Notes: a model not told the origin generated them from the sequence alone. A stretch of 64,000 nucleotides of DNA from CAVVAL01 sp963740215 (GCA_963740215.1 CAVUDJ010000015.1:372001-436000), one strand, 5' to 3'. Positions 9,203 to 17,893 are shown, counted from the first letter of the stretch. Made by a program: numbers and translations.

Positions 9203-10049
9203 AGCTATTACTCCCTCCGGCGGTGAGGCCGGTGACCAGGTGTTTCTGGGCGAGGAAGAACACGGCGCCGACCGGGATCGTGATCAGCACCGATGCGGCG
9301 GTCAGCAGCCCCCACTCGGCCTTGAACTGGCCGACGAACTGCTGCATGCCGACCGCGAGCGTGTAGTTGTCCTCGCCGACCATGAAGGTGGTCGCGTAGG
9401 CGACCTCGCCCCACGCGGTGAGGAAGGAGTAGAAGCCGGTGACCGCCAACCCCGGCCGCGCCAGCGGCAGGATCAGCCGCCAGAAGGTGCCGAACGGCGA
9501 CAGCCCGTCCATGCGCCCGGCCTCGTCGATCTCCGGCGAGATCGTGTCGAAGTAGCCCTTGAGCATCCAGGCGCAGAACGGCACGGCGACGGTGCAGTAC
9601 GCCAGCACGAGCCCGCCGTACGTGTTGAGCAGGTGCAACGCCGCCATGATGTTGTAGACGGGGACGATGAGGATCGCCACCGGGAACATCTGCGTCACGA
9701 GGAAACCCGTCATCAGCGGACGATGCCCGGGGAACCTCATGCGCGACAGCGCGTAGCCGGCGGTGGCCGCGAGGAACAGGCTCGCGAGCGTGGTGAGACC
9801 GGCGATCGCGATCGAGTTGGCGAACCAGCGCAGGAACCTCGTCTCGGTGAGCACCCGCGTGTAGTTGGCGAGGGACACGTCGACGTCCAGCGCGGACTGC
9901 CATGCGGACCCCGGCTTGAGCGAGGTCAGCACGACCCACAGCACCGGGAACACGGCGACCACGCAGCCGGCGATCAGCGTGCCGTGCAGCGCAATGGACT
10001 TCACCGGGTGCCGCTTCACTGGGTGCCGCTTCACGCCGCCCCTGTTCAC
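9201..10049 (-). CDS. malG: Carbohydrate ABC transporter permease (MalG-like)
   Basis: A 282-residue inner-membrane permease with six predicted helices and the binding-protein-dependent EAA loop (EIDEAGRMDGLSPFGTFWRL), where the ATPase docks. The N-terminus carries a short basic direct repeat (KRHPVKRHPVK). The start overlaps the end of malF by 4 bp (ATGA), so translation is coupled. Together with malF and malE it forms a maltose/maltodextrin importer. No ATPase gene lies nearby, which fits actinobacteria that share a distant MsiK-type ATPase among sugar transporters. Confidence 0.9.
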   Translation of the reverse strand: MNRGGVKRHPVKRHPVKSIALHGTLIAGCVVAVFPVLWVVLTSLKPGSAWQSALDVDVSLANYTRVLTETRFLRWFANSIAIAGLTTLASLFLAATAGYALSRMRFPGHRPLMTGFLVTQMFPVAILIVPVYNIMAALHLLNTYGGLVLAYCTVAVPFCAWMLKGYFDTISPEIDEAGRMDGLSPFGTFWRLILPLARPGLAVTGFYSFLTAWGEVAYATTFMVGEDNYTLAVGMQQFVGQFKAEWGLLTAASVLITIPVGAVFFLAQKHLVTGLTAGGSNS

Positions 10050-11017
10050 GCCGCCTCCTTGAGCGTGCGCCGGTAGAAGCTCGCGAAGACCAGCAGCATC
10101 GACAGGATCAGGACGCCGTAGGTCGCGGCGCCGGAGTAGTCGCGGATCCCCTCGAACGCCCGCTCGTACGCGAAGGTCACGAGGATCTGCGTGGCGTCAC
10201 CCGGACCACCGCCCGTGAGCAGGTAGATGATCGGGAACATGTTGAACGTCCAGATCGTGCCGAGCAGGATCACGGTGCCGCTGACGGTACGCAGTCCAGG
10301 CAGCGTGATGTGCCGGAACTTCTGCCACGGCGTGGCGCCGTCCATCTCGGCGGCCTCGTAGAGCTGCGCGGGGATCGACTGCAACCCGCCGAGCAGCGCC
10401 ACCATCATGAACGGCACGCCCAGCCAGACGTTGACCGCGATCACCGACACCTTGGCCATGAACGGGTCGTTGAGCCACTCCACCGGCGGAAGGCCAACCT
10501 TGCTCAGGACGACGTTGAACACGCCGAACTGGCTGTTGAACAGCAGCCGCCACGCGAACGCACTGACGAAGGCCGGCACCGCCCAGGGCAGGATCAGCAG
10601 CACGCGGTAGACGGACCTGCCCTTGAGCGGCCGGTTCAGCAGCGTCGCGAGGCCCAGGCCGATGCCGTAGTGCAGCGCCGTGCAGGCGATCGTCCAGGCG
10701 AGCGTCCACAGCAGACGCGGGTAGAAGTTGCCCTCGGCGCCGGACAGCAGCTGCACGTAGTTGTCGAGACCGACGAACTCGTACGTCGCCGGGATGTGGT
10801 TGACGCCGATCGTGCGGCCGACGTTGGCCTCGTTGGCGTCCGTGAGAGAGAGGTAGATGCCCCTGACCAGGGGGTAGCCGACCAGCACGCCGAGCACCAC
10901 CGTCACCGGCGTCACCATCGCCCACGCGTACCAGTGCTGGCTTGCCACACGTCTTGGGCGCCGTGGTGAGCGGGGCTTCACCGGCGGGCGCGCGGGTGGC
11001 GCCAGGGTCGCCGTCAT
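10046..11017 (-). CDS. malF: Carbohydrate ABC transporter permease (MalF-like)
   Basis: A 323-residue permease with a proline/arginine-rich cytoplasmic N-terminus, six or seven helices and an EAA loop (YEAAEMDGATPWQKFRHITLP). It pairs with MalG to form the transmembrane channel of the importer. It is separated from malE by 87 bp containing a strong hairpin, which would lower permease expression relative to the binding protein. The ATG at 11017 gives the expected N-terminus. Confidence 0.9.
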   Translation of the reverse strand: MTATLAPPARPPVKPRSPRRPRRVASQHWYAWAMVTPVTVVLGVLVGYPLVRGIYLSLTDANEANVGRTIGVNHIPATYEFVGLDNYVQLLSGAEGNFYPRLLWTLAWTIACTALHYGIGLGLATLLNRPLKGRSVYRVLLILPWAVPAFVSAFAWRLLFNSQFGVFNVVLSKVGLPPVEWLNDPFMAKVSVIAVNVWLGVPFMMVALLGGLQSIPAQLYEAAEMDGATPWQKFRHITLPGLRTVSGTVILLGTIWTFNMFPIIYLLTGGGPGDATQILVTFAYERAFEGIRDYSGAATYGVLILSMLLVFASFYRRTLKEAA

Positions 11018-11041
11018 GCGGCATCCTTCCGTGGTGTTGGG

Positions 11042-11096
11042 TGTTCGGGGAAATCGCGGGCCGCGCCTCGGCGCGCCGCCGCGATTTCCCCGAACA
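11042..11096 (-). terminator. Intra-operon hairpin between malE and malF (probable attenuator)
   Basis: A perfect inverted repeat with an 18-bp arm (TGTTCGGGGAAATCGCGG) and a 19-nt loop that is itself GC-rich. It starts 9 bp after the malE stop and ends 25 bp before malF. A partial terminator or mRNA-stabilising hairpin here commonly sets a high binding-protein to permease ratio. Confidence 0.7.
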
Positions 11097-11104
11097 GGCC
11101 GGGG

Positions 11105-12385
11105 TCAGCGCCAGTCGGCGAGGAGCTGCTCGTACGCGCTGGCCACGTCGTCCAGGCCCTTCTGCGTCGTGGACGAACCGTTGAGCACCTTCACGTAGTT
11201 CTCATCGAGTGACTTGAACAGGTCGCCGCCCTCGGGGATCGCGGGCCGGGGCTTGGCCGTCTCCAGCACCACGCCGAACTCCTTGACCACCGCACTGGCC
11301 TGCACGGAGGCATCCTTGTACGCCGTCTTGCGGGTGGGCAGCAGGCTCAGCTTCGACGCGAGGAACGCCTGGTTCTCGGCGGAGTTCATGAACTTCACGA
11401 ACAGATACGAGGCGTCGATGTTCTTGGATCCGGCGTAGATCACGTAGTTGTGGCCGCCGGTCGGCGCGCCCGCCTTACCGCTGCCACCCGCCGGCACCGG
11501 CGCGATGCCCAGGTTGCCGGCGTTCTTGAACGCCTTGCCGGACAGGTCGTCGGCGACGGACCACGGCCCGTTGATCACCATCGCGACCTTGCCGTCCTTG
11601 AAGCTGGCCTGCATGTTGTTGTAGCCATCGGCGAAGTCCGGCTTCATCGCGGCGCCGCTGGCGATCAGGTCCTTGGCGCGGTCCACCGCCTTCACCGCCT
11701 CGGGCGAGTTCACGGTGATCTTCTTCGCCTCGACGTCGACCAGGTCGCCGCCCTCGCCGTACAGGAACGGCAGCAGGAAGTAGCCGCCCGGGTTGAGGTA
11801 GACACCGCCCGCGCCGGTCTTGGCCTTGATCGCCAGCGCGGCGGTCTTCAGCTCGTCCATCGTCTTCGGCGGCTGGACGCCGGCCTTGGCGAGCAGGTCC
11901 TTGTTGTAGAGCAGCGCCAGGGTGTCGGTCACCTGCGGGACGCCGTACGTCTTGCCGTCGAACTTCGTGCTGGCGACTGGGCCCGCGAGGTAGTCGTCGG
12001 CGCCGTCCGCGGCGGGGGTGCCGTCGATCGGCTGGAGGTAGCCCAGCTTCGCGAAGCCCGGGGTCCACGCCACCTCGGAGCGGAACACGTCCGGCGCGCC
12101 GCTGCCGCTCTGAGCAGCGGTCTTGAACTTGTTCTGGGCCGCGTCGAACGGGACGTTGACGTAGTCGACCTTGATCTTCGGGTACTGCTTCTCGAACTTC
12201 GCGATCAGCTCCTTGAACGCGGGAGCCTCGTTTGTGGCGTCGGAGGTGTCCCACCAGGTCACGGTGCCTTCGACGCTCTGCGGGTCCTTCGCGGCCTGGC
12301 TGGCGCCGGTACCGCTGTCCGAACAGGCGGTGACGGCGAGCGCGAGGGCGGCCAGCGCCGCCGCGCTTCTGACGATCCGTCGCAT
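11105..12385 (-). CDS. malE: Maltose/maltodextrin ABC transporter substrate-binding lipoprotein (MalE-like)
   Basis: About 426 residues. The signal peptide ends in a lipobox (LAVTAC, Cys21), so the mature protein is membrane-tethered outside the cell. The body is a class I/family 1 sugar-binding protein: GTVTWWDTSDATNE near the N-terminus, APDVFRSEVAWTPGFAKLGYL, and the AGSKNIDASYLFVKFM helix region. Start ATG 12385 is preceded by AAGGAG. The upstream region carries LacI-type operators. It is first in the malE-malF-malG-GH13-lacI gene line. Confidence 0.9.
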   Translation of the reverse strand: MRRIVRSAAALAALALAVTACSDSGTGASQAAKDPQSVEGTVTWWDTSDATNEAPAFKELIAKFEKQYPKIKVDYVNVPFDAAQNKFKTAAQSGSGAPDVFRSEVAWTPGFAKLGYLQPIDGTPAADGADDYLAGPVASTKFDGKTYGVPQVTDTLALLYNKDLLAKAGVQPPKTMDELKTAALAIKAKTGAGGVYLNPGGYFLLPFLYGEGGDLVDVEAKKITVNSPEAVKAVDRAKDLIASGAAMKPDFADGYNNMQASFKDGKVAMVINGPWSVADDLSGKAFKNAGNLGIAPVPAGGSGKAGAPTGGHNYVIYAGSKNIDASYLFVKFMNSAENQAFLASKLSLLPTRKTAYKDASVQASAVVKEFGVVLETAKPRPAIPEGGDLFKSLDENYVKVLNGSSTTQKGLDDVASAYEQLLADWR

Positions 12386-12440
12386 GCGCAACTCCTTGTC
12401 GACCTGCCGCACGGGGCAGCGGCGGTTGAGGCAGGAAGTT

Positions 12441-12475
12441 AGCAAGAAGTTGCTGTTCAATGAAAGATCTTGCAG
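12441..12475. promoter_or_regulatory. LacI/MalR-type operators upstream of malE
   Basis: AGCAAGAAGTTGCT (12441-12454) is an inverted repeat with AGCAA/TTGCT arms, and CTTGCAG (12469-12475) is a second half-site. The core GCAAGAAGTTGC recurs as its exact reverse complement upstream of the alpha-amylase gene. CTTGCA-type elements are the known recognition sequences of Streptomyces maltose/amylase repressors; binding by the LacI regulator at 6569-7588 is inferred. Confidence 0.65.
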
Positions 12476-12624
12476 AAATGTTATTGGCTGGTTACAGCGA
12501 TGGTGCGTCGTGACTCCGCGGTTCGGCGGCGACACGCCGACACCACCTGCAGCCGTCCGCCGCCCTTCCACCCCCTCCGCCGCCGTGCCACCCCTTCCAC
12601 GCCGCCGTGCCACCGCCCTTCCGC

Positions 12625-12803
12625 CTCCCGTCCGCCGCCGTGTGATGCAACACGCCGGGTCATCGCGCGCGGCGCATCACACGGCGCGGCGCGGCCACGG
12701 CGCGGCGCGGCCACGGCGCGGTGCATCACACGGCGCGGCGCGGCCATGGCACTGCGCCGGGCGCGGCACTGCGCCGGGCGCGGCTCTGCGCCGGGCGCCG
12801 TCC
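12625..12803. repeat. Low-complexity direct and inverted repeats in the malE-amylase gap
   Basis: The 426-bp gap between malE and the amylase stop (12386-12811) holds no convincing gene. After the malE promoter it contains an inverted pair GTGTGATGC/GCATCACAC, three copies of GGCGCGGCGCGGCCA and three copies of CTGCGCCGGGCGCGG. Open frames through it are repeat artefacts. The array ends 8 bp before the amylase stop and could act as a terminator region. Confidence 0.6.
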
Positions 12804-12811
12804 AGCCGCTG

Positions 12812-14551
12812 TCAGCGCCAGGTGTCGGCGCGGGTGAGGGTGCCGCCGGCTGGGGTGGTGGCCGTGCGGTTCGGGTCGCTCTCCCAGGTCACGGTGCCGT
12901 CCGGGTTCTTCTTGACGTACTTGTACTGGAACGACGTGGACGGCGGCAGCGCGATCGTCGCCCGCCACGACGGGTACGCGGCCGAAGACAGCGGCACCGC
13001 ACGGGAAAGGTCCCAGGAGCCGAGCGCCGGGATGCTGCCGACCACGTGCACGTCCTGCCCGAACGCGGTGGTGGCGTTCACGGCGAATTCCCCGGCAACG
13101 GTCGGAGGTGCCGCACCCAACCGCGCGCCGACGTGCAGCGCGACCGCATCGAGCGCCACGACGGCGACGGAAGCCGACCCGTTCGCGCCCACGGTCACGG
13201 TCGGGCCGGTGCAGGATCCGCCCGCGAAGTCGCCGTGCAGCACGTCGCAGTACGTGCCGGCCGGGAGTCCGGTGTGGAACGTCCTGGTCAGGGCGCCGCC
13301 CTCCCGGTTCAGCGCGAGGAAACCGCGGGTACCCCGGCTGAACGCGATCTGGTTCTCGCCGTTCGTCCACCAGTTCGCCGTGCCCGTACCCCGTACCGCG
13401 TTGTGGAAGCCGACCATGTTCGTGATCGGACGCCACCGGTGCTCGCACACCCAGCCGCCGGAGAAGCAGGTCACGTCGTTGGTACGGCCGGCACCATCAG
13501 ACGGCGGTCCGGCATCGCGCGCCGTGAAGGCATAGCTCGACATGAGCTTCGGCGATCCGTACGGCCACGCAAGCTGGAACACGTTGGCGAGCGTGTAGAG
13601 CTGCCCGTCCTTGTACGTCAGGATGTTGCCGCCGTCGCGCTGCGTGTCGTGGTTGTCGACGAACGTCACGGCCTTGCCGGTCGGCTCGTACCCCCACGCC
13701 TCACCGAGGTTGTGGAACCACGCCAGCTTGCCGGTGCGGAAGATCCGGCCCAGGTCACGGCCGTATCGGAACTCAAGCAGGTCTCCGCTGGACCGGTACT
13801 CCGACGGAAGGATCGGCTCGCCGTCGCCGAAGATGACCTCCTGGTAGACGTACGCAGGACGGTCGAGCCTAGCGACGATGTTCGCCACGTCGGCCGCCGC
13901 GATGTGCTTGGCACCGTCGATGCGGAACCCGTCGACACCGAGGGACAGCACGTCGTTCAGGTACGCGGCGAGCCGGCCGCGCACGTACTCGGCACCGGTG
14001 TCCAGATCGGACAGGTCCACCAGCTCGCAGTTCTGCACCTCCCACCGGTCGCGGTAGTTGACGATGTCGTCGTTGCCGTTGCGACCGCAGTGGTGGAAGT
14101 CCTGCGTCTGGTACGTGCCCGGGTAGTTGTAGTGGCTGTACGGCGAGCCGGCGCTCCCACTGCCCGAGGAGTCGCCGGCCATGTGGTTGATCACCGCGTC
14201 GACATACACCTTGACGCCGGCGGTGTGGCAGGTGTCGACCATCGTCTTGAACTGTGCGCGCGTGCCGCTGCGGCTCATCAGCTGGTAACTCACCGGCTGG
14301 TACCGCTGCCACCACGGGTACCCGCTGCCGGGCAGCGCCACATGCTCCTGCGGTGGTGACACCTGCACGCCGCCGAACCCCTTCGGGCCGAGGTGGTCGG
14401 TGCACTCGCGGGCGACGTCCGTCCACTTCCATTCGAAGAGGTGGACGATCACGTCCCGGTCGCCAGGTGGTGTCGCCTTCGCTTGGGGCAGCGGGATCAG
14501 GACCGCCGCGGCGAGTACGAGCAGCGCGAGCCAGCGACGGCGGCGGGCCAT
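12812..14551 (-). CDS. Secreted alpha-amylase (GH13) with C-terminal CBM20 starch-binding domain
   Basis: About 579 residues. A Sec signal peptide ends near AKA (residue 26). The catalytic domain is of the animal/Streptomyces type (VIVHLFEWKWTDVARECTD start) with GFRIDGAKH (nucleophile Asp, near 209), YQEV (acid Glu, near 235) and FVDNHD (near 296). A starch-binding CBM20 follows from about residue 485 (FGQDVHVVGSIPALGSWDL ... FQYKYVKKNPDGTVTWE). It would degrade starch outside the cell and feed MalEFG. ATG 14551 has GGGAGG upstream. Confidence 0.93.
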   Translation of the reverse strand: MARRRRWLALLVLAAAVLIPLPQAKATPPGDRDVIVHLFEWKWTDVARECTDHLGPKGFGGVQVSPPQEHVALPGSGYPWWQRYQPVSYQLMSRSGTRAQFKTMVDTCHTAGVKVYVDAVINHMAGDSSGSGSAGSPYSHYNYPGTYQTQDFHHCGRNGNDDIVNYRDRWEVQNCELVDLSDLDTGAEYVRGRLAAYLNDVLSLGVDGFRIDGAKHIAAADVANIVARLDRPAYVYQEVIFGDGEPILPSEYRSSGDLLEFRYGRDLGRIFRTGKLAWFHNLGEAWGYEPTGKAVTFVDNHDTQRDGGNILTYKDGQLYTLANVFQLAWPYGSPKLMSSYAFTARDAGPPSDGAGRTNDVTCFSGGWVCEHRWRPITNMVGFHNAVRGTGTANWWTNGENQIAFSRGTRGFLALNREGGALTRTFHTGLPAGTYCDVLHGDFAGGSCTGPTVTVGANGSASVAVVALDAVALHVGARLGAAPPTVAGEFAVNATTAFGQDVHVVGSIPALGSWDLSRAVPLSSAAYPSWRATIALPPSTSFQYKYVKKNPDGTVTWESDPNRTATTPAGGTLTRADTWR

Positions 14552-14591
14552 GGTGCCTCCCAACGGCGAGCCGCCAGGACGGTAAGGCGTT

Positions 14592-14603
14592 GCAACTTCT
14601 TGC
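14592..14603. promoter_or_regulatory. LacI/MalR-type operator upstream of the alpha-amylase gene
   Basis: GCAACTTCTTGC is the exact reverse complement of the 12-bp core upstream of malE, with GCAA/TTGC arms. It lies about 40 bp upstream of the amylase start codon, a position suited to blocking transcription. It indicates shared control of extracellular starch breakdown and maltodextrin uptake. Confidence 0.7.
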
Positions 14604-14688
14604 GGGTGATGGCGGCGCGTCCGAGGATGACCGGAATGTGTCCAGCTCGTCAAGGAACTGTTACGCCAGGTGTGGCTCCGGCGGCTCT

Positions 14689-14728
14689 GGGCGACATCTT
14701 CACGCGTATGGCCGCGAAGATGTCGCCC
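14689..14728 (-). terminator. Hairpin after the M1 aminopeptidase gene
   Basis: A 13-bp perfect inverted repeat (arm GGGCGACATCTTC, 14-nt loop), ending 13 bp past the aminopeptidase stop. It resembles the other gene-end hairpins of this window. Confidence 0.7.
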
Positions 14729-14741
14729 GAAGCGCGAGGGA

Positions 14742-16289
14742 TCAGTGCCGGGGCGACCGCTTGATCTTCACGATCGACTTCGGCTGCTTCACCGTGAGGC
14801 GGGCCGCCGATGGTGCCACGCCCGTCGCGGCCGACACCTTCGGCCGTCCCTTGGTGAACAACCAGGTCTGGAACAGCGTGTCGAGCTCCTTGCCGGAGAT
14901 CCGCTCCGACAGGGCCGTGAACTCGGCGATCGTCGCGTTGCCGTACTGCTTGTCGGTGGCCCAGGTGCGCATGATCTTGAAGAACGCGTCGTCACCGACC
15001 GCAGTGCGCAACGCGTGCAGGGTCATCGCGCCCCGGTCGTAGACCGCGCCGTCGAACAGCGTCGCCGCGCCCGGATTGCCCGGCAGGACCTGCCAGAACG
15101 GGGAGTTGGCAGGGTACGAGGCGTAGGTGAAGTCGAAGACCTCCTGCGCCGTGCCCTCACCCTTGTCCTCGGACCACAGCCACTCCGCGTAACTGGCGAA
15201 GCCCTCGTTGAGCCAGATGTTGCGCCACTTCGCCACCGAGACGCTGTCGCCGAACCACTGGTGCCCCAACTCGTGCACCACCAGGTACATGTTGGCTCCG
15301 CCCCGGAACGACCGCGGGCTGTAGACGGGCCGCGTCTGGGTCTCCAGCGCGAACCCGATGTTCGCGGACAGGACGACACCGCCCTGCGCCTCGAACGGGT
15401 ACGGCCCGAACCTCTCGCCCAACCACTCGTTGACTTCGGCCGTGCGCTCGATGCTCGCCTTGGCCGAGCCCGCACTGTCCCCCAGATTGTCGGCGTACGC
15501 GTTCACCACCGGCTGTCCGTTCGGCGCCGTGCTCTCCACCAGCTCGTACTGGCCGATCGCAAGGAAGGCCAGGTACGTGGCGGTGGGCTTGGTGGTGCGC
15601 CAGGCCCAGCGAGCGCCTAGTGGCTCGGTGTCCCGCCGGGTCAGCACGCCGTTGCTGATCACCTCCGTGCCGGTGGGCACCAGCACGGAGATGTCGAACG
15701 TCGCCTTGTCGGTCGGATGATCGTTGCTCGGGAACCACCACGCGGCGATCTCCGGCTCGCCGGCCGCCACCGCGCCGTCCGGCGTGCGGAACCAGGCCGT
15801 AAACCCATTGACCGCGACCTTGGAAGGGATGCCCGCGTACTCGACCACGATCGTGACGAACTGCCTGGCCGGCAGCGATCGAGCCGGCTTGACGGTCAAC
15901 TCGGTACCCGTACGGCTGAACGAGGCCTTATCTCCATTGACTCGCACCGAGCTGACGTTGAGCGCGAAGTCGAGGTTGAACGTGGTGAGATCCTGCGTGG
16001 TGCGGGCGAGCAGCGTGGTGCTGCCCTGGAGCTGGTCGGTGCCGGGGGTGTACTTGAGCCGGATGTCGTAGTGCAAGACGTCGTACCCGCCGTTGCCGTA
16101 GCCCGGGTAGTAGTCGTCGCCGGCTCCGGGGGCACCCGGCCCTGCCACCTTGGGTTTCACCGGTCCGGACGTTGTCGGCTTCGCCAGGTCAGCAGCCGTG
16201 GGCTTCGCCTGGCCGGCCGTCGCCGGTAGGACGAGGGCCGCCGTGGCGCAGAGCGCCGCACCGACCGTCAGTGCGCGTCGTCGTAACAC
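14742..16289 (-). CDS. Secreted M1-family metallopeptidase (aminopeptidase)
   Basis: 515 residues. A signal peptide (to about residue 27) is followed by an Ala/Pro/Lys-rich linker, then the M1 N-terminal beta domain (YDVLHYDIRLKY) and thermolysin-like domain. The zinc site is HELGHQWFG (near 337) with the third ligand in NEGFASY. A GAMEN-like exopeptidase motif is not obvious (SANIGF occupies that region), as in other secreted actinobacterial M1 proteins. It lacks the long C-terminal ARM domain of cytosolic PepN. The GTG start at 16289 is preceded by GGGAGG at eight bases. Confidence 0.88.
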   Translation of the reverse strand: MLRRRALTVGAALCATAALVLPATAGQAKPTAADLAKPTTSGPVKPKVAGPGAPGAGDDYYPGYGNGGYDVLHYDIRLKYTPGTDQLQGSTTLLARTTQDLTTFNLDFALNVSSVRVNGDKASFSRTGTELTVKPARSLPARQFVTIVVEYAGIPSKVAVNGFTAWFRTPDGAVAAGEPEIAAWWFPSNDHPTDKATFDISVLVPTGTEVISNGVLTRRDTEPLGARWAWRTTKPTATYLAFLAIGQYELVESTAPNGQPVVNAYADNLGDSAGSAKASIERTAEVNEWLGERFGPYPFEAQGGVVLSANIGFALETQTRPVYSPRSFRGGANMYLVVHELGHQWFGDSVSVAKWRNIWLNEGFASYAEWLWSEDKGEGTAQEVFDFTYASYPANSPFWQVLPGNPGAATLFDGAVYDRGAMTLHALRTAVGDDAFFKIMRTWATDKQYGNATIAEFTALSERISGKELDTLFQTWLFTKGRPKVSAATGVAPSAARLTVKQPKSIVKIKRSPRH

Positions 16290-16431
16290 GGAATGAGCCT
16301 CCCTGGATCATGTTGTTGTGGTACGACGCCGAACCTAACGGGCCAACCGGCTGTGAACACCACATATTTTGGCGAACGGACGCAGATCCGTCACAAATCT
16401 TCGGGTGGACGTAGCCGCCGCCTGCCCCCTG

Positions 16432-16473
16432 AATGTTCCCGGCAGCGTGTGCGCACGCACTGCCGGGAACATC
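16432..16473. other. Intergenic hairpin of unknown role
   Basis: ATGTTCCCGGCA and its exact complement TGCCGGGAACAT flank a GC-rich loop that can itself pair (GCGTGTGCGCACGC). It lies in the 505-bp gene-free gap 16290-16794, about 145 bp upstream of the M1 gene and over 300 bp from the next gene, so it is not an obvious terminator. Confidence 0.5.
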
Positions 16474-16484
16474 CACGGGGTTCC

Positions 16485-16650
16485 CGCCCGCGGCAACCCC
16501 ACGTGGGCGCCAGCACGCGCCGCCCGCGGCAACCCGACGTGGGCAACGGCACGCGCCGCGGCAACCCGACGTGGGCGCCAGCACGTGGCGAAGCACCGCG
16601 TGCGGCGAGTCGGCGTGGGCGCCGGCACGCGTTGCGAAGCGCCGCCCGCG
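16485..16650. repeat. Imperfect ~33-bp tandem repeats
   Basis: About four units sharing CGCGGCAACCCGACGTGGGC and GCCAGCACGCG blocks. Frames through the repeats have no recognisable protein. They form the middle of the gene-free gap 16290-16794. Confidence 0.6.
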
Positions 16651-16710
16651 GCAGGTCGGCGCGCCGCTTCACAACGCGCGCCACCGCGCGACGTCGACGG
16701 CCGGGCGGCG

Positions 16711-16791
16711 GCGGTCGCGGTTGCGCCGACGGTTGCGGTTGCGGCTGCGCCAGCAGCGGCGGTCGCGGTTGCGGTTGCGGTTGCGGCGGTG
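16711..16791. repeat. GGTTGC hexanucleotide-rich array
   Basis: Runs of GGTTGC and GCGGTTGC units lie immediately downstream of the coiled-coil gene that ends at 16795. This is simple-sequence DNA prone to slippage, with no coding potential that I recognise. Confidence 0.6.
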
Positions 16792-16794
16792 CGT

Positions 16795-17775
16795 TCAGGT
16801 CTCGTCGCTCAGGCGGCTCGCGGCCGACTCCGCGCGGCGGCGGGCGCGCTGCACCTCGGCCGCGGTGCGCTCGGCCACGCGAGCGAGCCGGCGGCGGTCC
16901 AACTCGGCCTCGACCAGGCGGCGGTCCAGCTCGGCGAGCGCCGACCGAAGCTCGTCGGCGCGTTCGCCCAGATCGCGCCAGGCCTCCTCGGCATCGTCGA
17001 CAGCGGCGAGCGCGTCGGTTTGCCGCTGCTCTGCCTCGGCGAGGACGGCCTGCGCGTCGGCGACTGCCCGTTCAGCCCTGGCTCGTTCACGTGCGGTCTT
17101 GGCGCTGGCTGCCGGCGGGCGCGAAGGCTCAGCCCTGGCTCGTTCACGTGCGGTCTTGGCGCTGGCAGGCGGCGAGCGCTCAGGCTCAGGCGCGGGTTCT
17201 CGCTCCGGACGCGAACCGCGCTTGATCGTCGAGCGCGTGCCGGACCGGCGCTCAGGAGCGGGGCTGTCGTCGGGCACCAGCCAGAGGTTCGGCGCCTCCC
17301 CGAACGGCCCGAAACCGGCATAGCTCTCGGGACGTTCCAACCGTCCCGACCGGACTCGCTCGGCAGCGTCCGGATCCGACAGTGCGGCGTTGAGCGTGCC
17401 CTCGACCTCGTACCCGACGGCGGCACCGACCGGCTGCCCCGCCTCCTCGGCGAGTTCGCGTCCCTGCTGGACGAGCGCCTGGACGAGTCGTTGCTTGCGG
17501 TCGGTGAGTGTTCGGATGGAGGCGGCGTCCCGGTCGCGCTGGGCGGCAACCAGGTCCGTACCGAGAGCGAGAAGCTTCTCCAGCTGTTCTGGCCGTTCCC
17601 AGGCGAGCAGGTTCACCACCCACGCCGCGACCAACGGGCGCCGCCACTTCTTGACCTCCGCGGCCAGCGTCTTGTCGCCGGCGTCGCGCAGCTCACGGGC
17701 CCGTGCGTCGCGCCGCTCGACGAACTCCCCCGGCGCGACCACGTACAGCTCGGCGGCCACCTCGTCAGGCCCCAT
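16795..17775 (-). CDS. Conserved hypothetical protein with C-terminal coiled coil
   Basis: 326 residues. The N-terminal half (AELYVVAPGEFVERRDARARELRDAGD ... WRRPLVAAWVVNLLA) is a conserved actinobacterial segment with no assigned function. The middle is Pro/Arg/Glu-rich and contains a duplicated motif, ASAKTARERARAE, from an almost exact DNA repeat at about 17073-17113 and 17127-17167. The last 120 residues are an Ala/Glu/Arg coiled coil. No catalytic motif is seen. It is probably cytoplasmic, as there is no signal or membrane helix. Confidence 0.7.
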   Translation of the reverse strand: MGPDEVAAELYVVAPGEFVERRDARARELRDAGDKTLAAEVKKWRRPLVAAWVVNLLAWERPEQLEKLLALGTDLVAAQRDRDAASIRTLTDRKQRLVQALVQQGRELAEEAGQPVGAAVGYEVEGTLNAALSDPDAAERVRSGRLERPESYAGFGPFGEAPNLWLVPDDSPAPERRSGTRSTIKRGSRPEREPAPEPERSPPASAKTARERARAEPSRPPAASAKTARERARAERAVADAQAVLAEAEQRQTDALAAVDDAEEAWRDLGERADELRSALAELDRRLVEAELDRRRLARVAERTAAEVQRARRRAESAASRLSDET

Positions 17776-17805
17776 GGACCGACGCTATCCCCCACGACCC
17801 GCTGA

Positions 17806-17848
17806 GTTGTGGAGTTTCGAAGGTGTCGCGACCCTCGAAAGTCCACAC
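17806..17848. other. Hairpin in a divergent intergenic region
   Basis: GTGGAGTTTCGAAGGT and ACCCTCGAAAGTCCAC form a long imperfect hairpin. It lies between two divergent genes (starts at 17775 and 17894), so it ends neither of them. It resembles the TCGGACTTTTGAGGG hairpin family (36418, 49864, 54567) in length and arm style. Confidence 0.5.
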
Positions 17849-17893
17849 CTGGAGGCCGGACCGTCGCACGCTGGTCGCCGGGGGTGTTCACTT

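Noticed and set aside
12470..14359. 629-codon + strand frame across the amylase gene
   Set aside because: Antisense to the amylase with its catalytic motifs intact on the minus strand; begins in repeats.
16485..16791. Repeat arrays as a CRISPR candidate
   Set aside because: Units are imperfect and contiguous, without unique spacers of constant length, and no cas genes are present.
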